Assembly: GCF_002741075.1 (NCBI RefSeq)
Contig: NZ_CP016634.1
Span: 62,001 to 126,000, forward strand
Source of the DNA: Pseudomonas putida
Lineage (GTDB): Bacteria > Pseudomonadota > Gammaproteobacteria > Pseudomonadales > Pseudomonadaceae
Reading direction: 5' to 3'
DNA: 64,000 bases
Below, in pieces: positions 38,743 to 49,184 of this stretch. A program made the position numbers and the translations under genes. Each line of letters starts with the position of its first letter. The stretch's first letter is position 1. Under the pieces are notes generated by a model that was not told the origin of the DNA, did no database searches, and saw only the letters and a program-made list of their open reading frames with translations.

Positions 38743-39669
38743 TTAAAGTTTAGCTTTTATGACCTCCTGGGCGTTCCCACCCTCTTTGGTGGTCACCCCG
38801 GCCAACCAGCCATCGAGCGATTCCGGATGCGCTTTGACCCACGCCTTGGCTGCCTCATCGAAGCTCACCTTCTTATCCACAACCTCGGCCATGATGCTGT
38901 TTTCCATCTCCAGACTGAAGCTCAGATTGCCCAGCAGTTTCGCGGCATTCGGGCAGGCTTGTGGATAACCCTTGCGCACCAGGGTGTACACATCGCCGTT
39001 GTCGCCGAACCACTGCTCGCCCCCGGTGAGGTAATGCATCTTGAGCTTCACGTTCATCGGGTGCGGCGTCCAGCCGAGGAAGGTGATGAACTGCTTTTTC
39101 TGCACGGCCCGATGGACCTGGGCCAGCATTGCCTGCTCACTGGACTCGACCAGCTTCCACTGCCCCAGGTCGAAGGCGTTCTTGTCGATGATCTCTTTGA
39201 GCGACAGGTTGGCCGGTGCACCGGAACCAATGCCGTATAGCTTCTTGCCGAAGGCGTCGGCATGTTTTGACAGGTCGGCGAAGTCTTTGACACCGGCCTC
39301 CCAGACATAGTCCGGCACCGCGAGGGTGAATTGCGTGCCTTCAAGGTTGCGGGCCAGGCGCTGTACATCGCCGTTGGCCACGAACTTGTCGTGAAAGCCC
39401 TGTTGCGCGGGCATCCAGTTGCCCAGGAAGGCGTCTACCTGACCGTCCTTGAGGCCGCCGAAGATGATCGGTACGGCCAGGTTGTCGATTTTCACCTGGT
39501 AGCCAAGGCTTTCCAAAAGCAGGCGGGCGACGGCGTTGGTGGAGGCGATGTCGCTCCAGCCGGGGTCGGCCATCTTCACGGTGGTGCATCGGGCATCGCT
39601 GTCGGCGTGGGCTGTGATGGCAGTCAGGCCCAGGGCCAGGGCGATCACGGCTGTGGTGTACTTCTTCAT
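38743..39669 (-). CDS. choX: Choline/betaine-type ABC substrate-binding protein
   Basis: 308 aa periplasmic protein with signal peptide (MKKYTTAVIALALGLTAITAHAD). OpuAC-type fold: VKMADPGWSDIASTNAVARLLLESLGYQVKI, FLGNWMPAQQGFHDKF and TFLGWTPHPMNVKLKMHYLTGGEQWFGDNGDVYTLVRKGYPQACPN; the aromatic Trp and Tyr residues suggest a quaternary-amine cage. It starts 14 bases after betC. No permease or ATPase gene is nearby, so it probably uses a CbcWV-type transporter encoded elsewhere. Confidence 0.88.
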   Translation of the reverse strand: MKKYTTAVIALALGLTAITAHADSDARCTTVKMADPGWSDIASTNAVARLLLESLGYQVKIDNLAVPIIFGGLKDGQVDAFLGNWMPAQQGFHDKFVANGDVQRLARNLEGTQFTLAVPDYVWEAGVKDFADLSKHADAFGKKLYGIGSGAPANLSLKEIIDKNAFDLGQWKLVESSEQAMLAQVHRAVQKKQFITFLGWTPHPMNVKLKMHYLTGGEQWFGDNGDVYTLVRKGYPQACPNAAKLLGNLSFSLEMENSIMAEVVDKKVSFDEAAKAWVKAHPESLDGWLAGVTTKEGGNAQEVIKAKL

Positions 39670-39683
39670 GGCGGCCTCTCTAC

Positions 39684-41201
39684 TCAATCCAGGGGTGCGG
39701 GCTGTGGATAACGTGCCTTGCGCTCGAGGTCGTCGAGATCGATGTGGTTGCGCATGTACTGTTGGCTGGCATCCACCCAGGGTTGGTGGTCCCAGCTTTT
39801 CAGCTTGCCGATGGACAGTGCCTCGGCCACCAGGCGACGGCGTCGCTGGCTCGCCAGCACTTGCTGGCGCAGGGCGGGAATGTCCCAGCGTTGGCGGGCT
39901 TGATCGACAAATGCCTGCAGCAGCGCCTGATGGTCCTGGCTGCCGGTGAGGTTCTCCCGCTCGTGCGGGTCGCGGCTCAGGTCATAGAGTAGACACGGGT
40001 CGTCCTCGCTGTACACGAACTTGTACGGGCCGCGACGGATCATCATCAATGGGCCGACGGTGCCCTCGGCCATGTATTCGCCGATCACCTCGTCATGCCC
40101 GCCCTGCCCTTGCAGATGCCCGACCAGGGAGCGGCCATCCAGATGCAGGGCCGGCTCGACCCCGCCCCCGGCCAGTTCCACCAGGGTAGGCAGTAAATCG
40201 CAGGTGGAGACGTTGGCGCTGACCCGCGCCGCGGCAAAGCGTTTGGGGGCATGTATCAGCAGCGGCACCCGGGCCGACATCTCGAACCAGTGCATCTTGT
40301 ACCAAAGCCCACGCTCGCCAAGCATGTCGCCGTGGTCGCCCGAGAACACGATCAAGGTGTCGTCGGCCAGGTCGCACTCCTCCAAGGTCTGCAGGAGCTT
40401 GCCGATGTTGTCGTCGATGTAGCTGCAGGCACCGAAATAGGCGCGACGGGCGTCGCGGATCTTGTACGCGGGCAAGGGCTTGTCCCACAGGTCATAGACC
40501 TTGAGCAGGCGTTGGGAGTGCGGGTCCTGGTGTTCTTGGTCGATGGTTTCAAGCGGCATGGGGATATCCACACCTTCGTACAGATCCCAGTAGTGCTTGG
40601 GAATCGTGTACGGGTCGTGGGGGTGCGTCATGGAGACGGTCAGGCAGAACGGCCGACCATCGTTCTCGCGGACGTGGTCGTAGAGATACTGGCGGGCCTT
40701 GAACACCACTTCTTCGTCGAAATCCAGCTGATTGGTCCGAACGCAAGGCCCGGCCTGCAGCACCGAGGACATGTTGTGATACCAGCTCGGGCGCTGGTCG
40801 GGCGCATCCCAGTTCACGGCCCAGCCATAGTCGGCCGGGTAGATATCGCTGGTCAGGCGTTCCTCGTAACCGTGCAGTTGGTCCGGGCCGCAGAAATGCA
40901 TCTTGCCCGACAGTGCCGTGCGATAGCCCAGGCGGCGCAGGTAGTGGGCGTAGGTGGGGACGTCGGCGGGGAAGTCCGCGGCGTTGTCGTAGGCACCGAT
41001 GCGGCTGGGCAGCTGGCCGCTGACCAGGGTGAAGCGCGAGGGCGCACACAGCGGGCTGTTGCAGTAGGCGGCGTCGAACACCACGGCCTGCTCGGCCAGG
41101 CGGCTCAGATGCGGCATCTGGATGGGAGAGGGGTTGTAGATCGGCAGCATGGGCGCGGCCATCTGGTCGGCCATGATGAACAGGATGTTGGGTCGCTTCA
41201 T
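39684..41201 (-). CDS. betC: Choline-sulfatase
   Basis: 505 aa alkaline-phosphatase-fold sulfatase releasing choline and sulfate from choline-O-sulfate. N-terminal metal site RPNILFIMADQMAAP, the formylglycine site YCNSPLCAPSRFTLVSG (Cys-type CxPSR), IVFSGDHGDMLGERGLWYKMHWFEMSARVPLLIHAP and the BetC C-terminal domain. No signal peptide, so cytoplasmic. The long frame upstream to 41465 is antisense to the LysR gene. It is divergent from that LysR regulator and upstream of choX. Confidence 0.95.
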   Translation of the reverse strand: MKRPNILFIMADQMAAPMLPIYNPSPIQMPHLSRLAEQAVVFDAAYCNSPLCAPSRFTLVSGQLPSRIGAYDNAADFPADVPTYAHYLRRLGYRTALSGKMHFCGPDQLHGYEERLTSDIYPADYGWAVNWDAPDQRPSWYHNMSSVLQAGPCVRTNQLDFDEEVVFKARQYLYDHVRENDGRPFCLTVSMTHPHDPYTIPKHYWDLYEGVDIPMPLETIDQEHQDPHSQRLLKVYDLWDKPLPAYKIRDARRAYFGACSYIDDNIGKLLQTLEECDLADDTLIVFSGDHGDMLGERGLWYKMHWFEMSARVPLLIHAPKRFAAARVSANVSTCDLLPTLVELAGGGVEPALHLDGRSLVGHLQGQGGHDEVIGEYMAEGTVGPLMMIRRGPYKFVYSEDDPCLLYDLSRDPHERENLTGSQDHQALLQAFVDQARQRWDIPALRQQVLASQRRRRLVAEALSIGKLKSWDHQPWVDASQQYMRNHIDLDDLERKARYPQPAPLD

Positions 41202-41310
41202 GGGTGCCTTCCATCGTTGAAGGTTATGGGAACCGCTTGCGATCGAGGATGCGACTGTGGATAACATGGGTAAAGCCCACGCCGGGCAATGAGTGGGATT
41301 AGCTGAACTT

Positions 41311-42209
41311 ATGTTTGACCACCTTGCTGACGTTTCCCTGGACACCTTGCGGGTCTTCGAGGCCGCCGCCCGGCTGCGGGGCTTTACCGCCGCTGCACTG
41401 GAGCTGGGCACTACGCAGCCGGCAGTGAGCCAGCAGGTCAAGCGCCTGGAGGCCCAGTTGGGCACGCGCCTGTTCGACCGGATCTACCGGGGGATCGAGT
41501 TGACCGAGGCGGGGCAAGCGCTGTTCGAGCAGATTCATCCAGCGTTGCTGGCCATGAACGACGGCATCGCCCAGGCCAGCGGACGTGGCCAGCGCGAAGT
41601 ACTGCAGGTGGCTACCGACTTTGCCTTTGCGGCTTTTTGGCTGATGCCACGGTTGCCGCGCTTCCATGAGGCTTATCCACAGGTGGATGTCAGCCTGGTG
41701 ACCGGTGAGCGTAGCCAGGCCATGCTGCGCCCGGACATCGACGTGGCGGTGCTGTTCGGCGATGGGCGCTTCCATCAGGGCGAGAGCCGCTGGCTGTTCG
41801 ATGAGGAAGTCTTCCCGGTCTGCAGCCCCAACCTGATTCGTGGCAAACCCGCGTCAGCCGAGGCTTTGCAACGATTGCCCCTGCTTCATCTGAGGGGGAG
41901 CAGGCCAGCCGCTGGTTCGATTGGGGCGGGGTGTTTCGTGGGTTTGGACTGCACATCCCGCCGCCTGCAGGGCAACTGCGTTTCGACAACTACACGTTGC
42001 TGATCCAGGCGGCGATCGCGGGACAGGGGGTGGCGATCGGATGGCGGCACCTGGTCGATGGCTTGGTGGACCAGGGGTTGTTGTGCCGCCCGCTCGAGGG
42101 CAGTTTGCGCTCGGCACGGGGGTATTACGTGGTCCTGCCCCCGCGCAAACGACGGGGGGCGTTGATCGAGCGGTTCGTGGACTGGCTGGAACAGGAGCGT
42201 GGCGCGTGA
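41311..42209 (+). pseudogene. LysR regulator of choline-sulfate use, broken by a one-base frameshift
   Basis: N-terminal part (to about 41890) is a normal LysR protein: HTH RGFTAAALELGTTQPAVSQQVKRLEAQLGTRLF and the start of the effector domain. At 41894-41898 there are five G. Adding one G gives LLHLRGEQASRWFDWGGVFRGFGLHIPPP and continues to the stop at 42209, a normal 299-aa LysR. As given, frame 1 ends at 42003 after about 230 codons with a nonsense tail. Real mutation, phase-variable G tract or sequencing error are all possible. It is divergent from betC, the probable target. Confidence 0.85.
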
Positions 42210-42222
42210 ATTCACTGGGGCT

Positions 42223-42840
42223 CTAGAGCACGAAGTTCACATGCTCGCCTTGATGCAGGTTCAGCTCAAGGGTATCGACCATTCCTGCGGCAATCCGCGC
42301 CAATCGCTGCAAGGGCCCGGCCAGTCCGGGCTCCAGCGTTCCATCGAGGTTGCGAAAATGCTCGATGCCCAGGCCAGGCCTGTCTTCAGGGGCATTGATC
42401 AGCGTCCAGCGCAGGGCGCTGCGTTGCAGGCCATCGACGATCTGGTCGGCACAGTTGCGCTGCGCTTCGTTATGCCTGGATGGCGTGTCCAGCACGTCAA
42501 AATCGCCCACCAGTAACAGCCGGCGTATAGTCGTACGGGAAAGACCTGCCACCAGGGCCTCGGTCATTTGCCGCTGCGCGGGCAAGTCGCCGGGGGCGAG
42601 CGCCGAGAGCAAGGCGATCACCGCCGACCCACCGGCCACGCTCTGTTCGGCCTGATGCTTGTCACCTAGCGCACCTCGTTTGAAGTGCAGGCCAGGGCGC
42701 GGCGCGTGACGGTTGAGGTCATCGACCACCGCCGTGACTTCATGCTGACGCGACAGCAGCTCGACGATCAGGGCACTGCCCAGGCTGCTTTCGGCACCGA
42801 ACAGGACCAGTTTGAACACGGGGGTCTCGGCATTTTTCAC
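42223..42840 (-). CDS. NAD(P)-binding Rossmann protein (NmrA/SDR-like)
   Basis: 205 aa from a GTG with GGGGAG about eight bases upstream. Begins VKNAETPVFKLVLFGAESSLGSALIVELLSRQHEVTAVVDD, an atypical SDR fingerprint with GAxSxxG-like spacing. Then VIALLSALAPGD and RRLLLVGDFDVLDTPS. No Tyr-x3-Lys motif is seen, so more like atypical NmrA-type reductases or sensors than a classical dehydrogenase. Substrate unknown. A longer frame covers the divergent neighbour and is not credible. Confidence 0.7.
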   Translation of the reverse strand: MKNAETPVFKLVLFGAESSLGSALIVELLSRQHEVTAVVDDLNRHAPRPGLHFKRGALGDKHQAEQSVAGGSAVIALLSALAPGDLPAQRQMTEALVAGLSRTTIRRLLLVGDFDVLDTPSRHNEAQRNCADQIVDGLQRSALRWTLINAPEDRPGLGIEHFRNLDGTLEPGLAGPLQRLARIAAGMVDTLELNLHQGEHVNFVL

Positions 42841-42894
42841 AGGATCGCTCCCCTTTGCGGGCCAGTGATCGTTTGACCTCATTTGGGAGTAATC

Positions 42895-43224
42895 GTGCAA
42901 AGGATCAAGGGTTATCACGCCCACGTGTACTACGACGCATCGACGATGGAGCAGGCCCGGGCGCTGTGCGAGGAAGCGGCGCGGCTGTTTCCCGTGACCA
43001 TGGGGCGCATGCACCAGAAACCGGTCGGGCCGCATCCGGACTGGAGCTGCCAGCTGGCTTTCGGGCCGGAGGTGGTGGGGGTGGTATTGCCGTGGCTGGC
43101 GCTGTATCGCAAGGGGTTGGTGGTGTTCCTGCACCCGCTGACGGGGGATGAACTGGCGGATCACCGGGATCATGCGATCTGGATGGGAGCTGTCAGGCCG
43201 TTGGACCTGTCGATATTCGAATGA
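42895..43224 (+). CDS. DOPA 4,5-dioxygenase-family protein
   Basis: 109 aa from a GTG with GGGAG seven bases upstream. Contains the family motifs IKGYHAHVYYDASTMEQARALCEEAARLFPVTMGRMHQKPVGPHPDWSCQLAF and FLHPLTGDELADHRDHAIWMG, with several His that bind non-haem iron in plant and fungal DOPA extradiol dioxygenases. The bacterial role is unknown. Divergent from the NmrA-like gene. Confidence 0.85.
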   Translation: MQRIKGYHAHVYYDASTMEQARALCEEAARLFPVTMGRMHQKPVGPHPDWSCQLAFGPEVVGVVLPWLALYRKGLVVFLHPLTGDELADHRDHAIWMGAVRPLDLSIFE

Positions 43225-43305
43225 ATGGAGCCGCTTTGCGGCCCATCGCAGGCTGTCGCCAGCTCCCACGAGTGATTCCGTGGGGCTGGCGTAGCCCTCG
43301 CGATA

Positions 43306-44115
43306 TTACCGGCGGGCGCCGCGCACGCCTTCAGCCAGCGCCGAGCACAGGCTCAGCACATCCGCTACCGCCTGGTCGGCACTCTTGGCCTGGGCGATCT
43401 TGTCGACCAGCGCCGAACCCACCACCACGCCTTCGGACAGCTTGGCGATCGCCGCGGCCTGCTCCGGTGTGCGGATACCGAAACCAACGCTGATCGGCAG
43501 ATCGGTGTGGCGGCGCAGGCGGGCGATGGCCTGCTGCACGTGTTCGGTGGTGGCCGAACCGGCGCCGGTCACGCCAGCCACCGAGACGTAGTAGACGAAA
43601 CCGGAGCTGCGCTCCAGTACCCGTGGCAGGCGGGCGTCGTCGGTGGTCGGCGTGGTCAGGCGGATGAAGTCGATGCCGGCGGCCTGGGCTGGGGTGGCCA
43701 GCTCGGCGTCGTGCTCAGGCGGCAGGTCGACGATGATCAGGCCATCGACGCCAGCGTCCTTGGCCTCTGCCACGAAGCGCTCCACGCCAAAGCGGTGGAT
43801 CGGGTTGTAGTAGCCCATCAGCACGATCGGCGTGGTCTGGTTGCCGACGCGGAACTCGCGGACCATCTGCAAGGTTTTCGCCAGGGTCTGGCCGGCTTCC
43901 AGGGCACGCAGGGTCGCCAGCTGGATGGCCACGCCATCGGCCATCGGGTCGGTGAACGGCATGCCCAGCTCGATCACGTCGGCACCGGCTTCAGGCAGGC
44001 CCTTGAGGATCGCCAGGGAGGCGTCGTAGCCAGGGTCGCCGGCGGTGATGAAGGTGACCAGCGCGGAGCGGCCTTCGGCCTTCAGCTCGGCGAAGCGGTG
44101 TTCAAGACGGCTCAT
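43306..44115 (-). CDS. trpA: Tryptophan synthase alpha chain
   Basis: 269 aa TIM barrel cleaving indole-3-glycerol phosphate. Starts [34 protein letters not shown]; catalytic Glu in [23 protein letters not shown] and Asp in [30 protein letters not shown] near the end. The ATG overlaps the trpB stop by four bases. A longer upstream frame inside trpB is not used. Confidence 0.97.
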   Translation of the reverse strand: MSRLEHRFAELKAEGRSALVTFITAGDPGYDASLAILKGLPEAGADVIELGMPFTDPMADGVAIQLATLRALEAGQTLAKTLQMVREFRVGNQTTPIVLMGYYNPIHRFGVERFVAEAKDAGVDGLIIVDLPPEHDAELATPAQAAGIDFIRLTTPTTDDARLPRVLERSSGFVYYVSVAGVTGAGSATTEHVQQAIARLRRHTDLPISVGFGIRTPEQAAAIAKLSEGVVVGSALVDKIAQAKSADQAVADVLSLCSALAEGVRGARR

Positions 44116-45329
44116 GGCTGTTTCTCCTGGGCGGCCATATGGTTCATCACGGTTTGCATGTCTTTGTCGCCACGGCCGGACAGGCACACGACCATCAGGT
44201 GGTCCTTGGGCAGGTTGGGTGCGCGCTTGATCGCCTCGGCCAGGGCGTGGGAGCTCTCCAGGGCCGGGATGATGCCTTCCAGGCGACAGCAGGTGTGGAA
44301 GGCGTCGAGCGCTTCGTCGTCGGTGATGCTGACGTATTCGACGCGCTTCACTTCGTGCAGGTAGGCGTGCTCGGGGCCGATGCCGGGGTAGTCCAGGCCG
44401 GCAGAGATCGAGTGGGCATCGGTGATCTGGCCGTCCTCGTCCTGCAGCAGGTAAGTGCGGTTGCCGTGCAGCACGCCCGGGACGCCGCCGTTGAGGCTGG
44501 CGGCATGCTTGTCGGTGTTCACGCCATGACCACCGGCTTCGACGCCGATGATCTGCACGCTGGCGTCATCGAGGAAATCGTGGAACAGGCCCATGGCGTT
44601 GGAGCCACCGCCAACGCAGGCGATCAGGCTGTCAGGCAGGCGGCCTTCCTTCTCGTGCAGTTGGGCGCGGGTTTCCTTGCCGATGATCGACTGGAAGTCG
44701 CGGACCATCGCCGGGTACGGGTGGGGGCCGGCCACGGTGCCGATCAGGTAGAAGGTGTCGTCGACGTTGGTGACCCAGTCGCGCAGGGCCTCGTTCATGG
44801 CGTCCTTGAGGGTGCCGGTGCCAGCGGTGACCGGAACGATCTCGGCGCCCAGCAGCTTCATGCGGAACACGTTGGCCTGCTGGCGCTCGATGTCGGTGGC
44901 ACCCATGTAGATCACGCAGGGCAGGCCGAAGCGTGCGGCAACGGTGGCAGTGGCCACGCCGTGCATGCCGGCACCGGTTTCGGCGATCAGGCGTTTCTTG
45001 CCCATGCGCTTGGCCAGCAGCACCTGACCGATGCAGTTGTTCACCTTGTGCGCGCCGGTGTGGTTGAGCTCTTCACGTTTGAAGAAGATCTTCGCACCGC
45101 CGCAGTGTTCGGTCAGGCGTTCGGCGAAGTACAGCGGGTTGGGCCGGCCGATGTAGTCGCGCTGGAAGTAGGCCAGTTCTTCGAGGAACTTCGGATCGGC
45201 CTTGGCCGCTTCGTACTCGCGGGCCAGGTCCAGGACCAGTGGCATCAGGGTTTCGGCCACGTAGCGGCCGCCGAACGAGCCGAACAGGCCGTTGGCATCG
45301 GGGCCGGTACGGTATTGGGTCTGGGTCAT
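44112..45329 (-). CDS. trpB: Tryptophan synthase beta chain
   Basis: 405 aa PLP enzyme joining indole and serine. Starts [33 protein letters not shown]-lysine in [42 protein letters not shown] phosphate-binding loop. GGAG precedes this ATG; an upstream one has none. trpBA is divergent from trpI, as in other pseudomonads. Confidence 0.97.
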   Translation of the reverse strand: MTQTQYRTGPDANGLFGSFGGRYVAETLMPLVLDLAREYEAAKADPKFLEELAYFQRDYIGRPNPLYFAERLTEHCGGAKIFFKREELNHTGAHKVNNCIGQVLLAKRMGKKRLIAETGAGMHGVATATVAARFGLPCVIYMGATDIERQQANVFRMKLLGAEIVPVTAGTGTLKDAMNEALRDWVTNVDDTFYLIGTVAGPHPYPAMVRDFQSIIGKETRAQLHEKEGRLPDSLIACVGGGSNAMGLFHDFLDDASVQIIGVEAGGHGVNTDKHAASLNGGVPGVLHGNRTYLLQDEDGQITDAHSISAGLDYPGIGPEHAYLHEVKRVEYVSITDDEALDAFHTCCRLEGIIPALESSHALAEAIKRAPNLPKDHLMVVCLSGRGDKDMQTVMNHMAAQEKQP

Positions 45330-45539
45330 GGGACGCTCCATAGGCGATGTGATCAGTGAAATCGTGTGGGCTTGTCCGTGGGTGAACGTGTTCCCACAGA
45401 TCCGGGCGATGCTGAACCTGTGGGAGCGGGTTTACCCATGAACAGGCCTGCATCGGTCGATGGGCCTACTCTAACCACGACATGGCTGGCTGAAAACCGA
45501 TAAGATTGCGATAACTTGTCAGAAAATCTCACATATCAA
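45330..45539. promoter_or_regulatory. trpBA/trpI divergent control region
   Basis: 210 bases. The left half holds a diverged REP pair (about 45378-45440). The AT-richer right half (about 45470-45539) should carry the trpBA promoter and TrpI sites known for Pseudomonas, but I cannot point to the exact operator. Confidence 0.45.
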
Positions 45540-46436
45540 ATGCGCCAGGATCTCCCTCCCCTCAACGCGTTGCGCGCCTTCGAGGCCACTGCGAGGCTCA
45601 ACAGCGTCAGCCAGGCCGCCGAGCTTTTGCACGTCACCCATGGTGCTGTCAGTCGTCAGATCAAGGTGCTCGAAGAGCATCTGGGCGTGGCGCTGTTCGT
45701 CAAGGACGGGCGAGGCATCAAACTCACAGATGCCGGTGTTCGCCTGCGCGATGCGAGTTTCGATGCATTCGACCGGTTGCGCACGGTCTGCTCGGAACTC
45801 AGCCGCGACGTCAACGAGGCGCCGTTCGTGCTGGGGTGCTCCGGCAGTCTGCTGGCGCGCTGGTTCATCCCTCGCCTGGGGCGGCTGAAGGCCGATCTGC
45901 CGGAGCTGCGCCTGCACCTGTCCGCGGGTGAAGGCGATCTGGACCCCCGCCGCCCTGGCCTGGATGCCTTGTTGGTATACGCCGAGCCGCCATGGCCTGC
46001 GGACATGCAGGTCCATGTGCTGGCGCAGGAACGCATCGGACCAGTGGTGAGCCCTCACTTCGCGGGATTCGAGCGTTTGCGTGAAGCGCCGGCCACGGCC
46101 CTGCTCGATGAAGCCCTGCTGCACACCACTTCGCGACCGCAGGCCTGGCCGACCTGGGCCGAGCAGCAAGGATTGGACCCGGCAGCGCTGACGTTCGGCC
46201 AGGCCTTCGAGCATCTGTATTACCTGTTGGAGGCGGCGGTTGCCGGTCTGGGCGTGGCCATCGCGCCGCAACCGCTGGTGGCGGATGACCTGCGGGCCGG
46301 GCGGCTGAGCGCACCGTGGGGGTTCTCGCCTACCCGCGCGGCATTGGCACTGTGGGTGCCGCGACGCGCCGCGGATGGGCGCGCCGAACAGTTGGCGCAG
46401 TGGCTGCACAATGAATTGGAACTGCAGATGGCCTAG
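45540..46436 (+). CDS. trpI: TrpI, LysR-type activator of trpBA
   Basis: 298 aa. Begins [66 protein letters not shown], the TrpI/GcvA-type HTH, then an effector domain that binds indoleglycerol phosphate in characterised TrpI. Start at the ATG typical of TrpI; a TTG eight codons earlier is also open. Position opposite trpBA supports the identity. Confidence 0.88.
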   Translation: MRQDLPPLNALRAFEATARLNSVSQAAELLHVTHGAVSRQIKVLEEHLGVALFVKDGRGIKLTDAGVRLRDASFDAFDRLRTVCSELSRDVNEAPFVLGCSGSLLARWFIPRLGRLKADLPELRLHLSAGEGDLDPRRPGLDALLVYAEPPWPADMQVHVLAQERIGPVVSPHFAGFERLREAPATALLDEALLHTTSRPQAWPTWAEQQGLDPAALTFGQAFEHLYYLLEAAVAGLGVAIAPQPLVADDLRAGRLSAPWGFSPTRAALALWVPRRAADGRAEQLAQWLHNELELQMA

Positions 46437-46756
46437 TTGCGCTTGCACATCAGCCAGGCGGCCAGCAGGCCAAGGGCACCGATGGCGATGCCTGCGGTGG
46501 TCCAGGGGTGTTCCTGGGCGTAATCGCGGGTGGCGATGCCGGTCTGGCGGGTGCGGGCTTTTACTTCTTCATAGGCCTCGCCCATCAGGGTGCGTGACTG
46601 CCTGAGCGCGTTTTCGGCGTTGCTGCGGATCGCTTTCATGGATTTCTGCGACTCTTCCGAGGCGTCGTGCTTGAGGTGTTCGAGGGTCTTGAGCAGGCTT
46701 TCGATCTCCGCCTCCATGCTTTCCAGCGACGCTTTACGCAGCGAGTTGTAGGCCAT
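46433..46756 (-). CDS. DUF883 (ElaB/YqjD-like) membrane-anchored protein
   Basis: 107 aa from [29 protein letters not shown] long amphipathic helix or coiled coil (1-75) and a single C-terminal TM ([18 protein letters not shown]) ending in a Cys-Lys-Arg tail. ElaB/YqjD relatives are C-tail-anchored and bind ribosomes in stationary phase in E. coli. It overlaps the trpI stop by four bases on the opposite strand. Confidence 0.85.
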   Translation of the reverse strand: MAYNSLRKASLESMEAEIESLLKTLEHLKHDASEESQKSMKAIRSNAENALRQSRTLMGEAYEEVKARTRQTGIATRDYAQEHPWTTAGIAIGALGLLAAWLMCKRN

Positions 46757-46911
46757 GATGACTCTCCTTCGCGGTGGGTTGGGTTGTAAGGGTTGCGACT
46801 GTGCAGCGCAGCGAAAGTGCGATCGAACTTTCGTTTGCCGTGCGAGTTCGCAGGTAAAGCGGGCCTGCGCTGCTAGGCTCAAATCTCACACGCCAACCAA
46901 GGAGAGCGCTC

Positions 46912-47127
46912 ATGTCCGATCATCGCACCTACAAGAAGATCGAGCTGGTCGGGTCCTCACCCACCAGCATCGAGGACGCGATCAACAATGCCCTGGCCGA
47001 AGCCGGCAAGAGCATCAAGCACCTGGAGTGGTTCGAGGTCGTCGATACCCGCGGTCATATCCGCGATAACCAGGCTGCGCACTTCCAGGTCACGCTGAAG
47101 GTTGGTTTCCGCATCGCCAATAGCTGA
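46912..47127 (+). CDS. Dodecin, flavin-binding protein
   Basis: 71 aa. [50 protein letters not shown] fits the dodecin fold, with the Trp that stacks on the flavin in the LEWFEV strand. Forms hollow dodecamers that store FMN or FAD and quench light damage. AAGGAG directly upstream. Confidence 0.93.
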   Translation: MSDHRTYKKIELVGSSPTSIEDAINNALAEAGKSIKHLEWFEVVDTRGHIRDNQAAHFQVTLKVGFRIANS

Positions 47128-47233
47128 AACGTGCCCAGGCTGGCATCGACCGGCCAGATGGGGTAAAGGTTGCAGGGTGCCATTTCGATAGTGGCACCCT
47201 GTCCTTTTTTGATCTGTACAAGGAAAGCGATCG

Positions 47234-47455
47234 ATGAAGAAACTGATTCTGGCGGTGGGATTGATGGCGTTGGCAGGCGGTGCGTTTGCGGCTGGGAAAC
47301 CGTGCGAAGAGCTCAAGGCCGAAATCGCGGCGAAGCTCGATGCCAAGGGCGTGAAAGGCTACACGCTGGAGATCGTCAACAAGGGCGAGCCGGCCGGCAA
47401 GGTGGTCGGCAGTTGTGAGGGCGGCACCAAGGAAATCGTCTATCGACGGGGCTGA
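47234..47455 (+). CDS. DUF1161 small secreted protein (paralogue 1)
   Basis: 73 aa with signal peptide (MKKLILAVGLMALAGGAFAAG) and mature part KPCEELKAEIAAKLDAKGVKGYTLEIVN...KVVGSCEGGTKEIVYRR. The two Cys probably form a disulfide in the periplasm. A paralogue lies at 49185. Function unknown. Confidence 0.88.
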   Translation: MKKLILAVGLMALAGGAFAAGKPCEELKAEIAAKLDAKGVKGYTLEIVNKGEPAGKVVGSCEGGTKEIVYRRG

Positions 47456-47479
47456 GGTGGTGAAAGCTTCGTGGGTGAG

Positions 47480-47527
47480 CCCGCTCCCCTGACCGCACTG
47501 AACCGGTGGGAGCGGGTTTGTCCGCGA
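47480..47527. repeat. REP-like inverted pair between convergent genes
   Basis: GAGCCCGCTCCC and GGGAGCGGGTTTGTCCGCG in opposite orientation between the DUF1161 gene and the luciferase-like gene. Confidence 0.75.
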
Positions 47528-47533
47528 AAAGCG

Positions 47534-48538
47534 CTACTCGGTCTTGAGCGCCTGGGCCATCAGCTCGTACGCGCGTAACCGATCCGCATGCTCGTACAGA
47601 TCACAGGTGAAGATCAGCTCATCGGCGCCGGTCTGCTCCAGCAGCACTTGCACCTTGGCTCGCACCTTCTGCGCACTGCCGATCATCGCCAGGCCCAGGA
47701 AACTGCCCACCGCATCGCGCTCGTGGGGCAGCCACAAGCCGTCCATGCTCGGCACCGGTGGGCGCTGCATCAGGCTCTGGCCACGTATCAGCGCGAGGAT
47801 GCGCTGGTACACGGACGTGGCCAGGTACTGGGCGTGTTCATCGGTGTCGGCCACGACCATCGGCACACCTAGCATCACGTAGGGTTTTTCGAGCACGGTC
47901 GAGGGCTTGAAATGGTCGCGATAGATGCGGATCGCCTCGTGCATGTAGCGCGGGGCGAAGTGCGAGGCGAAGGCATAGGGTAGCCCGCGCATTCCGGCGA
48001 GCTGGGCGCTGAACAGGCTGGAACCCAGGAGCCAGATCGGTACCTCGGTGTCATGGCCGGGTACGGCGATGACTTTCTGATCCGGCGTGCGAGGGCCCAG
48101 ATAGCGCGACAATTCCTCGACATCATCCGGGAAGTCGTCGGCGCTGCCGGAACGCTCGCGACGCAAGGCGCGGGCGGTCATCTGGTCGGAGCCGGGCGCG
48201 CGGCCAAGGCCCAAGTCGATACGGCCTGGGTACAGGCTCGCCAAGGTGCCGAACTGCTCGGCGATCACCAGGGGCGCATGGTTGGGGAGCATCACGCCGC
48301 CAGAACCGATGCGGATGCGCGAGGTTCCGCCGGCCAGATAGCCGATCAGCACCGAAGTGGCGGAGCTGGCGATGCCGTCCATATTGTGGTGTTCGGCCAC
48401 CCAGAAGCGGTTGTAGCCCCAGCGCTCGACGTGCTGCGCCAGATCCAGCGAGTTGCGCAGCGACTGCGCCGGCCCGCCGTCGGCGCGCACCGGTACCAGG
48501 TCGAGGGTGGAAATCTTCAGGTCACGCAGGTGCGTCAT
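47534..48538 (-). CDS. Luciferase-like flavin monooxygenase (LLM class)
   Basis: 334 aa TIM-barrel F420/FMN-dependent monooxygenase-type protein, MsnO8-like subgroup. Motifs: [104 protein letters not shown]. Its substrate is unknown; stand-alone gene. Confidence 0.88.
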   Translation of the reverse strand: MTHLRDLKISTLDLVPVRADGGPAQSLRNSLDLAQHVERWGYNRFWVAEHHNMDGIASSATSVLIGYLAGGTSRIRIGSGGVMLPNHAPLVIAEQFGTLASLYPGRIDLGLGRAPGSDQMTARALRRERSGSADDFPDDVEELSRYLGPRTPDQKVIAVPGHDTEVPIWLLGSSLFSAQLAGMRGLPYAFASHFAPRYMHEAIRIYRDHFKPSTVLEKPYVMLGVPMVVADTDEHAQYLATSVYQRILALIRGQSLMQRPPVPSMDGLWLPHERDAVGSFLGLAMIGSAQKVRAKVQVLLEQTGADELIFTCDLYEHADRLRAYELMAQALKTE

Positions 48539-48688
48539 TGGAGCCTCCGCAGAAAGTTGGCCAAGGGCCTTGAGGACTCTGTATGGGCAGTTTCCGAGGT
48601 TTCAATGTTGAGCATCAGATTGATCTGAACTTGCTCTGAGTGCCGTCCTCAGAATCCATAGGTACTCATCCCATGACCAGGAGGCAGC

Positions 48689-49114
48689 ATGAAAAAGACA
48701 GCATCGGCGATCTGGCAAGGCGGGCTCAAGGACGGCAAGGGCTCACTCTCTACCGAGAGCGGGGCGCTCAAGCAGAATCCCTATGGCTTCAACACCCGTT
48801 TCGAAGGCTCGCCAGGGACCAACCCGGAGGAACTGATCGGTGCGGCGCATGCGGGGTGCTTCTCGATGGCCCTGTCGATGATGCTGGGCGAGGCGGGATT
48901 GACCGCGCAGCGCATCGACACCATTGCCGAGGTGAGTCTGGACAAACAGCCGGACGGCTTTGCTATCACCGCCGTACACCTGATCCTCAAGGCCAAGGTG
49001 CCTGGCGCGAGCGAGGTGCAGTTCCAGGAGATCGCCAACAAGGCCAAGGCCGGCTGCCCGGTGTCCAAGGTGCTCAAAGCCACGATCAGCCTGGACGCGA
49101 CGTTGGTTGCCTAG
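48689..49114 (+). CDS. OsmC-type peroxiredoxin
   Basis: 141 aa organic-hydroperoxide reductase. The two redox Cys are in IGAAHAGCFSMALSMML and NKAKAGCPVSKVLKATISLDATLVA, the OsmC/Ohr arrangement; the C-terminal strand matches OsmC rather than Ohr. N-terminal Arg ligand region is KKTASAIWQGGLKDGKGSLSTESGAL. AGGAGG precedes the ATG. Confidence 0.93.
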   Translation: MKKTASAIWQGGLKDGKGSLSTESGALKQNPYGFNTRFEGSPGTNPEELIGAAHAGCFSMALSMMLGEAGLTAQRIDTIAEVSLDKQPDGFAITAVHLILKAKVPGASEVQFQEIANKAKAGCPVSKVLKATISLDATLVA

Positions 49115-49184
49115 GCGCAACGGGGACGGTTTCCTGTAGTCTAAACAGCGTTGGCAGCCCGACTGCCTCTACAGGAGCCGTCCC

